A stretch of DNA of 64,000 nucleotides from Stichopus chloronotus (Eukaryota; Echinodermata; Holothuroidea; Aspidochirotida; Stichopodidae). Location: assembly GCA_021234535.1 (NCBI GenBank), contig CM037830.1, forward strand, positions 18,469,116 through 18,533,115, given 5' to 3'. Below, one piece after another: positions 50,919 through 62,511 of this stretch. The notes beneath the pieces are model-generated. The model was not told the origin of the DNA and did not search any database. It worked only from the letters and a program-made list of their open reading frames with translations. The position numbers and the translations under genes were made by a program. Position 1 is the first letter of the stretch, and each line of letters starts with the position of its first letter.

Positions 50919-53232
50919 GGGGGGGGGGGGTTGGGGGGTGGGGAGGGGCTCACGTTCCCCACATTTTGATAGGAGGGGGACATAATATCAAATGTCCCCC
51001 CACATTTCGTAAAGAGAAATGTTTTGGTTCACGTTTTGAATGGTAGGAGTACACTGGGACAGATATCGCGAACAGTTTTGGTGAGTGGCTGATGTAATTG
51101 CTGGCTGCGTGACCATGCAGTTTAGATGTTCATGTACCAAGGTTAGACTCATCTACACATTCCAAACGCCAACATCCTCGCGCGCAGTCGTCTCGTTGCC
51201 GTGTTATGTCATTGGACAAAAGAAGTTAAGGTGATGACGCACGTTCCCTCCCCATATATACACCAACAAAATTTCAAATTACCCGAAAAAAGAGAACCTA
51301 GGTAAAAATTCTGTTTGTGAACGTGTATTTGAATGAATTGCCGATAGACACTCAGAGGTCCCCAGTAGCAACAAAAGTCAGAGCCATGATAGTCGCAAAA
51401 TCTAAAAAAAAAACACTGTCAGTTAGAATTTCATATTTTAGTCTAGCACATTTTATGACGTAAAACATGCAAAATATTGTACCAGATTGTGAGGTTACCT
51501 GATAATTGAAACAAATTTTCATTAAATCTGAAATTTCATCTGCACTTATCATATTTCTGTCTAGGAGTGAGGATAGTCAGAGAGCCTGACATACCTGTTG
51601 GAACTTTTCTTATCTCAATTTAGCACATTTTATGACTTCAAAAGAAGCTAAGAATTGCACTTGATTGCATCTAAGTTTAGGGGTGGAGACACCTCTTCCC
51701 TTCCAACCATCTCACAGATCTAGACCAACCATCACTCTTCTCATGCTTATCAAAATACTATTGCATGGCATCTTTTTCAATGCGGCTGTCATTTTCAAAA
51801 ATTATCGGTACAAGAACGAGTTTTACTTTGTCATGCAATTATTGACGATAGTAGCAAACTAAGAAACACCTGTAATGAGAGTGAAAACCTGCTAGTTGGA
51901 AATTTCTCAAAAAGAAAAAAGCCTGTTATCGTTATAAAGTAAAAACTGTTGAATGAACTTTGCAGAAAATTATGATAACATAAAATACTATAGATAAGGG
52001 CAATCCAAAATAGTACTAGTTTTGAATAGAATGATGTCTTTCTTATTAATTGTAAAATTGCAGACATGGGAGCCCTACTTCAAGGCTGAAATACAGATCA
52101 CCCGGGAAGTGCCGTTTCCGACCATCTTGAGGGTTTGTAAAGTTCAAATTTTTCAGGTACGCCAACCGATGGTGGCACTCCGCTTAGATAGTCCTGCTCA
52201 AAGGTCACGCAAAAGGCTTTTACCCTCAGCCCAGGTCCCCACCCCTCCTGGAAACCCTGGATAGATGCTTCATATGTGAAGTCGATGACGTATGAGCACA
52301 ATATGCCCATAATCTGTAAATCCTGGTGATGCGATGATGATATCTTTTTACATTCTATTCACATTCATCTTCTGCCTAACAGACGATTTTTTTTTTCGAA
52401 ATTTCGCTGAAGGTTTTCAACCACTCTCCATGAGACGTTCTCTGGAAATTCCCACATATGTATTTTTCATTAACTCATTGTAGCCCTCTGCTTAGATAGT
52501 TATTATTAAAAAACACATTCGGGCAAAATCTCCTCCCCCCAAAAAAGAACAAAATTTATGGAGCTCCTGCGCCTGTGTGCTCAGCCCCAAATATTTTCAA
52601 AGTTCTCAAAGAAAATGAATTACATCAATTGAAGAATTGCAGATATGATATCCCTATTTCAAGCTTGGTATATGCAGCTTAGGACGGTCGGGAAATGCTA
52701 TTTCCGGCCATCTGGGAGGCCAACCAACGGTGGCGCTCGGCTTAGATAGTCCAGTTACACATGTCCTCAGGCCAGCCTCCGTCCCCGGTTAAAACCCCTG
52801 GACATGCGTCCCTGAATTTTCCTCTTATAGACGTTCACAATGTAAGTACGTTCATTCTCTAGACCCTGGCGCCCCCGGCCTGTCAATCTTCAAACTGATC
52901 TTTCGTCTTAATAAGGCCTATGCAATGTCTGACCAGTTTTGCCCTTTCAGTACAATTCGAAGATATAAACCTTCGAAGATACAGAATCCTTCATTCAAAT
53001 GCTCTCAATCCTGGATATACCTCATAGCTTCCTGGCTTTTTCCTCTGATCTCCTTAATGAACAATACCCCAGAACCCAGGGGAAAACCTATTGGACCTGT
53101 CCAATATACCCAAAGCCATAAAAAGTACATTGCGTAGACCCCTGCTGGGGCAGCTTTAAACATTCAAACCTGTCAGTCAACTTACACATGTCCCCCCATT
53201 TCACTTTGGATTGATGCCCCTGGTTGTGATAT
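50919..53232. mobile_element. Two-part dispersed repeat, copy between the SLC23 genes
   Basis: Same left (50919-51226) and right (52864-53232) parts as the copy in intron 8. The interior adds an inverted copy of the intron-17 minisatellite (TAGCACATTTTATGAC near 51453 and 51622) and two related segments, about 52061-52270 and 52641-52810, that share GCTTAGATAGTCC and a GGTGGCGCTC/GGTGGCACTC word. A third GCTTAGATAGT occurs at about 52490. This looks like the fuller form of the element. Confidence 0.65.
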
Positions 53233-53260
53233 CAATTTATTGTGTTGATGTGAGACATCC

Positions 53261-53768
53261 TTGCTCATGTCAGAATCATGTCCGAAGGACCAACTACAGC
53301 AGCGCTATCTTCACTCTCTGATGAGGATATCATGGCAGGACAGAGTCACTAACACTGATGTTCTCACCGGATCCAGTATGCCTGCCGTCTCAACAGGAGG
53401 TGATGTCACCCGAATTGGATGGCCATGTGGTGAAAGTGGCGCATGGCACACTACCCAAGGACTTGCGGCAAGGACAATTGTTAAGTGAATCTAGGAGACG
53501 CGACGGCCAGAGATTACTCTTCAGAGTTTGTCTTCACAAACCAATGAAGAGAGCTGTCATTGACTCGTCTTCATGTGAGGAGCTGGCCTATGATCGAGCC
53601 AAATGGAGGACAGTTATAAGGAAAGGCGATAATGCGGATGAGGACTCGCTCCGGAGAAGAACTGAAGATAATCATAGGGGAAGGGAAAAACGTGTTCCTC
53701 ATGTCACACGTGCTTTAGGTATACAACAGCGTCCCTTAGTCCTCATTTTTTGGTGGAAAAGATGTTAG
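53261..53768 (+). mobile_element. 3' end of a decayed LINE reverse-transcriptase ORF
   Basis: Two overlapping frames carry the typical C-terminal tail of invertebrate endonuclease-reverse transcriptase proteins: ISWQDRVTNTDVL (frame starting 53261), then DGHVVKVAHGTLPKDL and CEELAYDRAKWRTVIRKG (frame starting 53358). Family proteins have W-x-GHV-x-RM-x(n)-P and A-x-DR-x(2)-WR at these places. At least one frameshift separates the halves. The rest of the element is absent upstream, where the two-part repeat ends. Confidence 0.7.
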
Positions 53769-55669
53769 CGTGAGACTTAAATTTTGTGATAGTGACGAAT
53801 AGTCAACTGGTTAAGATTTCATCAATCTTTGTGTCATGCAGCGACTGTTCTTCTGAAGTATTCTCAGATCTCATATCAAAGGCGGTGTTGGGTATGGTCA
53901 GATGTCAAACTTGTCACCGGATCTGCTGCCCTCGATTTTTTGGCATTCATACTGCATACAATGCAGGAATAATGAATTAAAAAATGGCCCCATCCAAAAA
54001 AAATTGACAAAAACCTTGTGAAATAACTGTTGTAAAAGTTGCGGGTGACATGTGCCATATTTTCTCCCTGAAGTGGTGACATAAAATCAAATAGAGGATG
54101 GACATTTAACAGACTTTAAGAGGGACAGTTTCATTTTGTTGCACTTTATTATTCTATAGTCTTATCTTAAACTGTCCTTTCTATGAACAAACTTAATCAT
54201 TCTTTAAGGCACTTTCTTTCACAGAAAGCACGGTATGATAAATTTAATAATTTTATTATCTATTATTATTATCTTCAGTATGCGTTAAAATTGTCCTCTT
54301 CCTTCTTTGTTAAATACAAGACCTACGTTCCATAATATTTCCTGCTCCGGATCATTACGGGCTACAGGATGTAGTTACAAAGCACTACCGACGTCCAACG
54401 AACGAAGTGATATATGACTAAAGCAAGTCTTTGAGATGATGGTCAAATGCTGTGATCACGCACGAATTGCGGTTTTCATGGCCATTGAGTAAGAAGGTAT
54501 TATCTTACGTGCTTAGCTGTTGTGGTCAATTGCTAGCGTGAAAGTTCCACAGTGTGAGTCATACTGCATACTACGCACTTCTCGCAGAGTTGAGGGAGTT
54601 TCACAACAGACAATGAATGGTAATGTAATGACCTACCTCAGTCACAGGGTTGTAAATAACGAAGACACAAGGAATCGTAGATACGTGGATGATTGCATAC
54701 CCTCACTTCATTTGAATGGAAAGGTCGCAAATTATTGACTGTTCGTAAAACTTTTTTACGTGACGTATGCTTGACTTGACATGCAAGGTAGATTGCATGG
54801 TACGTTTTGGATCTACTCCACTGCAAGAAGGGGGAAATTCAAGTAAGAATCCAACAGCATATTAGAGCATTAAAATATTTACAAAAGGAACTGCTGGAAA
54901 TTGCATTTATTTTAAAAGAGATGTGGTATTTCAACTCGTTTGACTCAAAATTCAACAAACAGAGAGAGTTTAATATCGAAACCAAAGTGTTGATTTGTGG
55001 GTTTTACTTATAGGAAAAGTGAATGGGTACCTAGGATGTATTGACGCAGTTAATGTATTCAAAATGGTGAATTAGATTCCACGACCTGCTTTCAGTAATT
55101 GGTACACCCCGATAAAGCATGACTTTCATACAATTTTGTCGACAATCTTTATAAACATGGTGAAAGTTCAAAGTCTACCTTCGTTTTGCTTTACACATGT
55201 TTTATCTTGCAACAGATGTGTAAAATGAGACCTTTAGAGATTGTGAGGATATCAGTATGAACCCTAGAAATTAATTAATTTGATTAGTTGTAAAGTTCTG
55301 TGGCATTTTCCACTTGTAAGTGTGACCAACAGGGGTGTAAACAGGATTATTTTGACGGGTGCGTCGTTTCCAGAACACATCAGGTGTTGAATCGATTCCC
55401 TCCATAAGGACATACCCCAAAATAAGGGAGGGGACACCACGCGGGAGAGGGAACATATTATGTACAGTCCAGTGACTAAGATGTGGAGGTTTTAGTGAGA
55501 CCTTAGCAGTTGTACAGCAGTTTTACTGCAATATAATTGGCAAGAATATTATCTTAGGGCTGGGTCGTACGACCCATTCGACCCATGCCATCAGTGTCTA
55601 CACGACCAATGCAGGATTCTACTGTCTAAGTTGAGAGTGACTCATAAATAACAGTCCTTGAAACACTAA
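53769..55669. other. Spacer downstream of the partial SLC23 gene, no gene seen
   Basis: No recognisable coding region or RNA gene. It contains the expected 3' untranslated region of the partial SLC23 gene below 55670, whose end I cannot place. Confidence 0.5.
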
Positions 55670-58600
55670 TCAGTGAACAACTGGTTTTGGGGATCCAAAC
55701 GAGGGGCAAAGTGGAATAAATCTCATCCAAGAGCGATGACGAATCCTGATTTCTTTTAGAAAGGGTAGATCGTAAACAGAATACTGATTGCTGGAAAATG
55801 AATCTTCTTTCGTTCCACTTGATGACAAACCTCTCTCCTTCTTGGTACCTGCAACAAAAAAAGTATGTCACACAATTATGCTAGTTCAAAGTATTTTACT
55901 TCAGAGGTTATATCAATTTGTGCACCTCTTGTACGTAACTTAATGATACCGTTTAAGTGCAGTGATTTGTCCATCGAAAAATAGACCAAAGTTAATGTCT
56001 TGACAGCAATCGATAGATGGGCACTTGGGAATCTCAGAGAAGTAGCAGTCATAATTGAAGATACTTCTCTTATGTCGGTCTCACCTGGAATGGTATTGTC
56101 TAAGGAGAAACCGAGGACTCCACCCACAAACATGCCCGTTCTAAGAAAAATGATAAGAACTTGATCCAGTTGGTCAGCACCTTTGAAAGGAAACCAGAAT
56201 GCAAATGTGTAACTTGAGTATAACGAACATGTAACTATGTACGAGGTAACAAAATTACAACGGAATAGTTCTTCTTTAACTCCTGAGGACCAGTACCATA
56301 TTTTATCATTAATCGTGAACTGGAAGTGTGCTGCTAATAAAAGATTTCTAGATAATCTTTGCCTTAATTTAATTATAAAATGTTCTAGTTTCCTCGTGAG
56401 GGCAATCACAATTTTCCTGCTGGAAGATTGCCAAGAAAATGCATCATGGTAATGTTTAAACTAAGCCACCATCATGTTAAAGCGTCTTTTGTAAACAGAC
56501 CATTCCATGAAATCATGACTGTAGCGCTAAAAAAACACCAAGCAGTTTCCCCGACGTTTCAAAGTTCCAGAAAAATAAAATCTAATCAAATGATTGATTG
56601 AACCGTATAAATCGTGAAGAAAACAACGCTGTCCACAACTTTTTATGTTTTTATCGAAGAAAAGACGTGTTACAATTAATTCATAATCGAATGTGTATTG
56701 TAAGATGGATTTGTTTCAACATGTTTGACGAAATGTAGCACCTGTTTTTAAAGCATCCGGATATTTTCCTGCAAATTCTGGCAGCACTAAACCGGCGAAC
56801 ATGGAAATACCAAAGATAAACATATTTCGAGGGGACGATGCATCCGCCTGTTGGAGAATGTTGACACTGACAGACAAAAGAATACCTGTAAAAGAGAGGC
56901 AATGAGGAATAAGAAAAGAAACAGGGAGGTAGGAAGAGAAGAGGGCGGGGGGGTGTGTGTAAAGTACATGAACAATATCTTTGTGTGACATCTATATGAA
57001 GCACTGGGACATTTATACGTCTAGCCACATTATGGAATACAAAGGCGGGGGGACAAGTCATTTAATATCTACAACTCTGGAAAGTAGAACAGGAGTCAGG
57101 AGTGGAGATCGGGATGAGCGTGATGAATGCAATTGATTAGTTACACCGCATGACAAAACTTTGGAATATCATTTCGCCTTCGTTCATACAGCACCAGTGT
57201 AACAACTTTGGTGTCGCGGATAACAAGGTTGTTGGATATATACTGGGAAAAATGGGCTACTACAGCTTACTACAGCATTTATACTGCTACAACATCGAAA
57301 CCGTCTATACTGCTCTTGAGTTTTGCCAATCGTAGGAAGTTCAAAACTTAATGAACAGAAGAAATTAAAATTTCAATACATGATTACCTATTAGAGATGC
57401 CAAAACACCACCGACCACAGGATCTGGGATAGAGGCAAGGAATGCTGTAACTTTACCGAACAATCCAACCACAATGACAAGCAAGGCTGTTCCTTGAGTA
57501 ACTCGTCTTGAAGCTACCTGCAGAAAGTCGACGTACCATAAGAGATGGCATCGAGAGATCATGCATTTATGAAAGTCATGAACCAAAGGTGATATTGAAT
57601 TTAAAGCAATATGCGAAAGGTCAGCCAAATGAACAGAAAAAAAATAAAATTATAAGGAGTAAGTTATAATGAAAATGTTTCAGCAAAATTTACTTATAAA
57701 GTAGAATACCCCTTGAAATCAAGTATGCAACAATTTTCTTTATTTGAAAGGTGCGAAAATGCACGAGTCGTTGTCCAACATACGATAAAATGCAACGGAG
57801 AGAGCATTATATACCATGTACTTCTTGTACGTTGCTGCAACCAAAGGAAATCGTTGTTGATTAACTTCCGTAAAGCTAGTGAGAGGCCTAAATGACAGCT
57901 CCCCGGAAGGATGTGTTTTAAATATAATGGGATACCCAGACATACTGTAACGGTTATGGGATATCATCTCAACAAGTCATAAACATGTTTCATGTTATGC
58001 GAGGACTGAATAGATGTTACGATACGTTGCAGCATGCACAAATGCTGGTATCGTTATCAGATCATGACAACATTATGAAAATTCATGGTAAACATTCATG
58101 GTAAACAAGAGAACGTTATTTACATCATTGCAGTGTGTACAATACAGCATTCCTACATTTATACAACACATTGCGATGTCCACTGCAGGCGGCATTTTAC
58201 TGGTATACAGAGCAAAGTGATCTGACAGATAAACAAATCTATCGCTTTTTCAAGTTACCGACATTAAGTAAAAGCTCAAAACAAAGCTGTTTGTTAAAAC
58301 CTTCATTAAAAGTTTGAGATTTCTAAACAACAAAGGTATATTCAAAGATAAAATGTACAAAAACAAATATGAGTTTATAAAAGCTTTTGTTCCCTTACCA
58401 GTCAGTAAATGCGATTAACTACTATATTTTTTTTTATCTTCTTTTACAATTTCCTGATGATGCTCTCTGATATTATTGGCATTCCTCTACTACTTTCAAA
58501 CACTGTGTTCATGTGCAGTGAAATGGTGACATACGCTCATCTGATTGGTCGTATATTTTGTTTTTTATTCAATGATTTGTGACACAGTCAACCATCAGAA

Positions 58601-61600
58601 TCAGGTTTTCACGCACATATCGAACCTTGATATCCTAGCAGCAACCTCTCTGCATTATAGCGAGGTACATCTAGGAGCACAATGCATTATGCAATGTTGG
58701 AGTTACTATTGATCCTTCATCATATAAAGTTAGTCAGGAGTTTGTCATGTAGATTCGTTTTAGATCACACCATTGGCAGAATGTGTAAAACATTCTTTCC
58801 CTGAGTCTTTAATTCATTGATGTGGGACCTCCCCACCCCCATTTCTTAAGAATGTTTTGAAACTACTGTCTTTCCATTGCACGTATTACTATCTTACTGG
58901 TGTCGAACAGAGGGATGTTTCAAGGTGTATAATCAAGGAATTGAACATAAGCAGAAAGTATTCACTAATGACCTTGAATATTGTTCAGCAAACGGGTGGC
59001 AAAGGGACTGCGGATTTCTCGAGACGACATACATTGACCTATTTAACACCCTGAATCGCTTCAATGGTTGTAAGGGGTTTGTTTTCAAGAACAAAATCAT
59101 ACTTTTAAAACCAACATTTGTAGACAAATAATGATAGACCATTTCTTTGCTTTCTTCTCAAGAATAAAGTATAGATAGAAATTCAGTTTTTTTGTTCAGG
59201 AAAACTTTCAAAAATTCAAATGACGCATCTACCGCAACTCATCTTATGCAAAATGTTTTGAGGAGATGAAACTTTTGTAGCTGTTTATTGGTGATTCTTA
59301 ATAGCTTAGTTTAAGGGTAATCAACACTGGGTGGTGAATTAAGCAGAGGAATGAGCAATAGGGAGTGAATGCAAGCGGTACACTAATTTGCCGCTCTAAT
59401 GCATCCAACGATGGCATTAACTCCCGAGAGTACATTACCCTACAATTAATGCAGAGATTAACTGTAGTTATTAATTCAAGGGGAGATTTTTATCGGACAA
59501 ACATGAATCAAAGTTTATGCTTGCCTCACTTTGACTGAAACCAAATCTGGAGAGGAGGAAACACTATTCACAACATGGCAAAAATGTTCTATTGACAAAG
59601 TAACGCCACTCTTTTGTGTGTCATGACATAAGATAGCAGACGACCAAAGCTTATCGACCTACGCTTTTGTTGTACTCGTCCTCCGGTGATTTTAAATAAC
59701 CGTGATTTTATAGAAAACCCTGTCATCAGACTGTAACGGATCAATAGGAGGGAAGGATTCTTTCTTAGTGTAAATGAATGATAATTAAATCTATTTTCTT
59801 TGTATGTTTCTTTGGTACAGTGTAAGAAAACCTATTGCCTTTAATTACTAGTACTAATCAGTAAATTTGATTCTGCTTAGTAAACAATAAGGTGCTTAAA
59901 CAATTCAGTCTCATCAATAAACATCTGCAAAAGCTTCATCTTCTTTAAGTTTTCTTAAGATGAGGTTCGGGGTATAGACGCATCAGTTGCATTTTTGAGA
60001 GTTTGTATGAACAATTATTCTTGCCCAACAAATAACTAAATATCTATCTTTGGGAAACACTTTCTTGTTTAGAAGGTTACCGTTCTTTCTTAATTTGAGT
60101 AAACTGTCATTCTTTGTCCATGTTAATATTGGTTTGAAGAATATTGGTTTGAAAATAAGATTTTTTTGTAAAACAACCTCTTTATTTTCCTTTAAATAGT
60201 GACAAAGGTACTTTAGACAGTCGTGCCACTTACTAAATTACATTTTCTCAGAAATTACAAGTTATTCGTTATCACTTTATCCTCTAATTCTTTTACCACA
60301 TCATCGATTACCACATCATTGGGATTTTTTCCTACATTATTCGTTATCACATTATCAATTAGCTTTTCACTACATTGTCGGTTCGAATAGCATTAGCGAA
60401 TAATTTTTTACTACATCATCGGTTCGTATTACATTGTTGGTTATGTTTTGCTACTTTATCGGTTTGTTTTACAGTATCAATTATTTTGAAATTGAGGAGA
60501 TAAAAGTAAGTGAAACCATCCGGTATCTATATCTGTATGCAACATGTCGTGTGCATACATTGATTTGTTGCAACGAAACTCCGCATGAGACTACCTGGTA
60601 CCATGCGGAGTTCTAAATGATAAGTCTGAATTACCAAATTGTTGCAATGAACCTAAATTATCCAACAAATAAATCTGAATAATCCGGCTAGGTTTATCAA
60701 AATAATTATCCATAACTTATTTCATAATCCACAAATTTCGTTTCTCAACGCTTTTCCCTTAGCTGAAGCAACTCGTCTTCGACTGAAAAACCAAGTTTAT
60801 CTCACAACAACTTTAGATTTTTGATCGACTATATAAAGTGTTTGATCCATGCATTATCCTGGATTATAGACCTGAAATGTTAGGTATAGGTAATAGGTGT
60901 AAGGATCATCTTTGAAAATTATGGATCATTATGGTGTACAGGTAACTTCGTTCTTGTCATTGAAAGTTATAAACAGGCATGTTACCCTTGTCATTCCTAT
61001 TGCGACGATGTTTCCACTGTATGTTCCGGTACCTGATCCGGTTCCCCAGAGGCCAGAAAATACACATCCTATGCCTTCGACAAAAACACCACGGTTGACT
61101 GCGTGACGTGGTGGAGGTGGTACATTGCATAGTTTTGCGCATGCGTTGTAATCTCCTAGTGATTCGACGATGGATGCGATAATTCCTGCCAACATACCAA
61201 ACACAGCTGCGTAGGTCACAACTGGCCAAGTGGTTGCCACTGAAATGAACGAAATAGAAAGAATGTACACAATGGCAGCAACTATAAGCAAAGTGAAAAA
61301 CAGACTTCACAGTGACTTGTTTTGCATCTTGGCCCATCTCCTCGTCGGAGGCCAGAGCGTAATGCGTTTATTCCATCATTCTATTTTCCATTCTTCCTTT
61401 TTGTAAAACATTAGACAGATAAGAAAATTCTTTAGTGTAAGCAAATCTTCCCTGACTACATTTTTTAAATCTCCTGTGTTTAAAATAATTTATATATGTG
61501 GAACTATTTTTTTAACTTCACATGATTTATTTTCAAAACATTTCTCAGTTGGTGATATGCAGATGACCTGTCGGTGCATGGGGATAATGTGTGGATAACG

Positions 61601-62511
61601 TGTTGAGTTTAACATGATTAATTTAAAATGAGTAGATTTGTAAAACAAACAAAATAAAGGTACCTGGCAGTGGAAGTTGAAACCAGCTAGCTCTGGCAAT
61701 AAAGTCACTGCCGATGTCGGTCCGGGCAAAATATGACGGGCTGGATGGGTCATCGGGAAGGACGTCAGACAGAGTGAGAACTAATGACAAAATCCAGCCA
61801 ATGATGGCAGCAAATATGATCTTTGCGGTACAAATAAATAAAAAAGTGACATCGTAGAAGCAAACTACCGTGAAATTATCTGATTTGATCCAATCTTCCA
61901 CGAGAGTCTAAAGTTATTGGACATGAAGTTCAGTAGGCCTCCTCTTTCCGCTCTCAAAGGAAAGAAAAAGTTTATTCTTGAAGTGTAAGAAACACATTTA
62001 TCCATAATTTTTGCATAGGCTATGGCCAAACAGTGGTTAACTACATGAAGGGAAGAAATGACCCGGTTAACGTCGCAATTGAAAACACATGAAGACCTGT
62101 TGTGATTTAATTGCATGAAAGTTCTCTAATAAGTGTGAATCGATAGTTTTCTCCCCACCTGAAAAATTAAATTCTATCTCGAACTGTTTGAAGTCGAAGT
62201 CGCTAGTTTATGGCATAAATTTGATTAAATTTAGCCACCTTTACACAACCGCAATATTTGTTTGACATCTGATACGCAAAATCGGTTGACTACTAAATAA
62301 TTCCAAGTTTGATCAGTATAAACTGCTAGCCAAACTATTCACACTATTTCTTGTCTTTTTACTGTGTATGTAGTCCTTTGGCTTGATACTCACTGGAAAT
62401 AGCTGGAATATCTTGCCACTAGTTTGCATGGTACCTTCATTCTTGCATCGCAACGAACAGACGTTGATATTTTTAAGATACTGGGAAAACAGCACCACAA
62501 AGATGATTGTC
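55670..62511 (-). CDS. Second SLC23-type transporter, 3' seven exons only (partial)
   Basis: Paralogue of the downstream SLC23 gene, in the same orientation. Exons in reading order: 62511-62394, 61820-61664, 61239-60986, 57517-57388, 56885-56742, 56180-56085, 55848-55670. These match exons 7-13 of the other copy; six of seven have identical length and exon 7 is one codon shorter. The frame is open throughout and ends at TGA 55670. Landmarks: [77 protein letters not shown] and FIPLCPSFG. Exons equivalent to 1-6 were not found between 62512 and 64000, so the gene runs off the right edge or has lost its start. Same substrate uncertainty as its neighbour. Confidence 0.88.
58448..58604 (+). pseudogene. 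Orphan inverted copy of SLC23 exon 3
   Basis: On the + strand, opposite to the surrounding gene, 157 bases align to exon 3 of the complete SLC23 copy (158 bases, 43447-43290). It begins [18 protein letters not shown] and ends with CAACCATCAGAATCAG at the exon-end position. The acceptor AG has become ACAA, the donor GTATGT has become GTTTTC, and the length differs by one base so the frame breaks. No neighbouring SLC23 exon on this strand was found. It is a relic of a third copy or of a rearrangement. Confidence 0.75.
59911..60182. repeat. Dispersed repeat, second copy (upstream SLC23 gene, between exons 9 and 10)
   Basis: Counterpart of 38208-38470. Because the two copies occupy different introns of the paralogues they were not inherited with the gene duplication in place; they moved independently or reflect rearrangement. 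Confidence 0.5.

Noticed and set aside
56681..57061. Cys-rich minus-strand frame of 126 residues
   Set aside because: Shadow frame over SLC23 exon 11 and intron; no homology seen.
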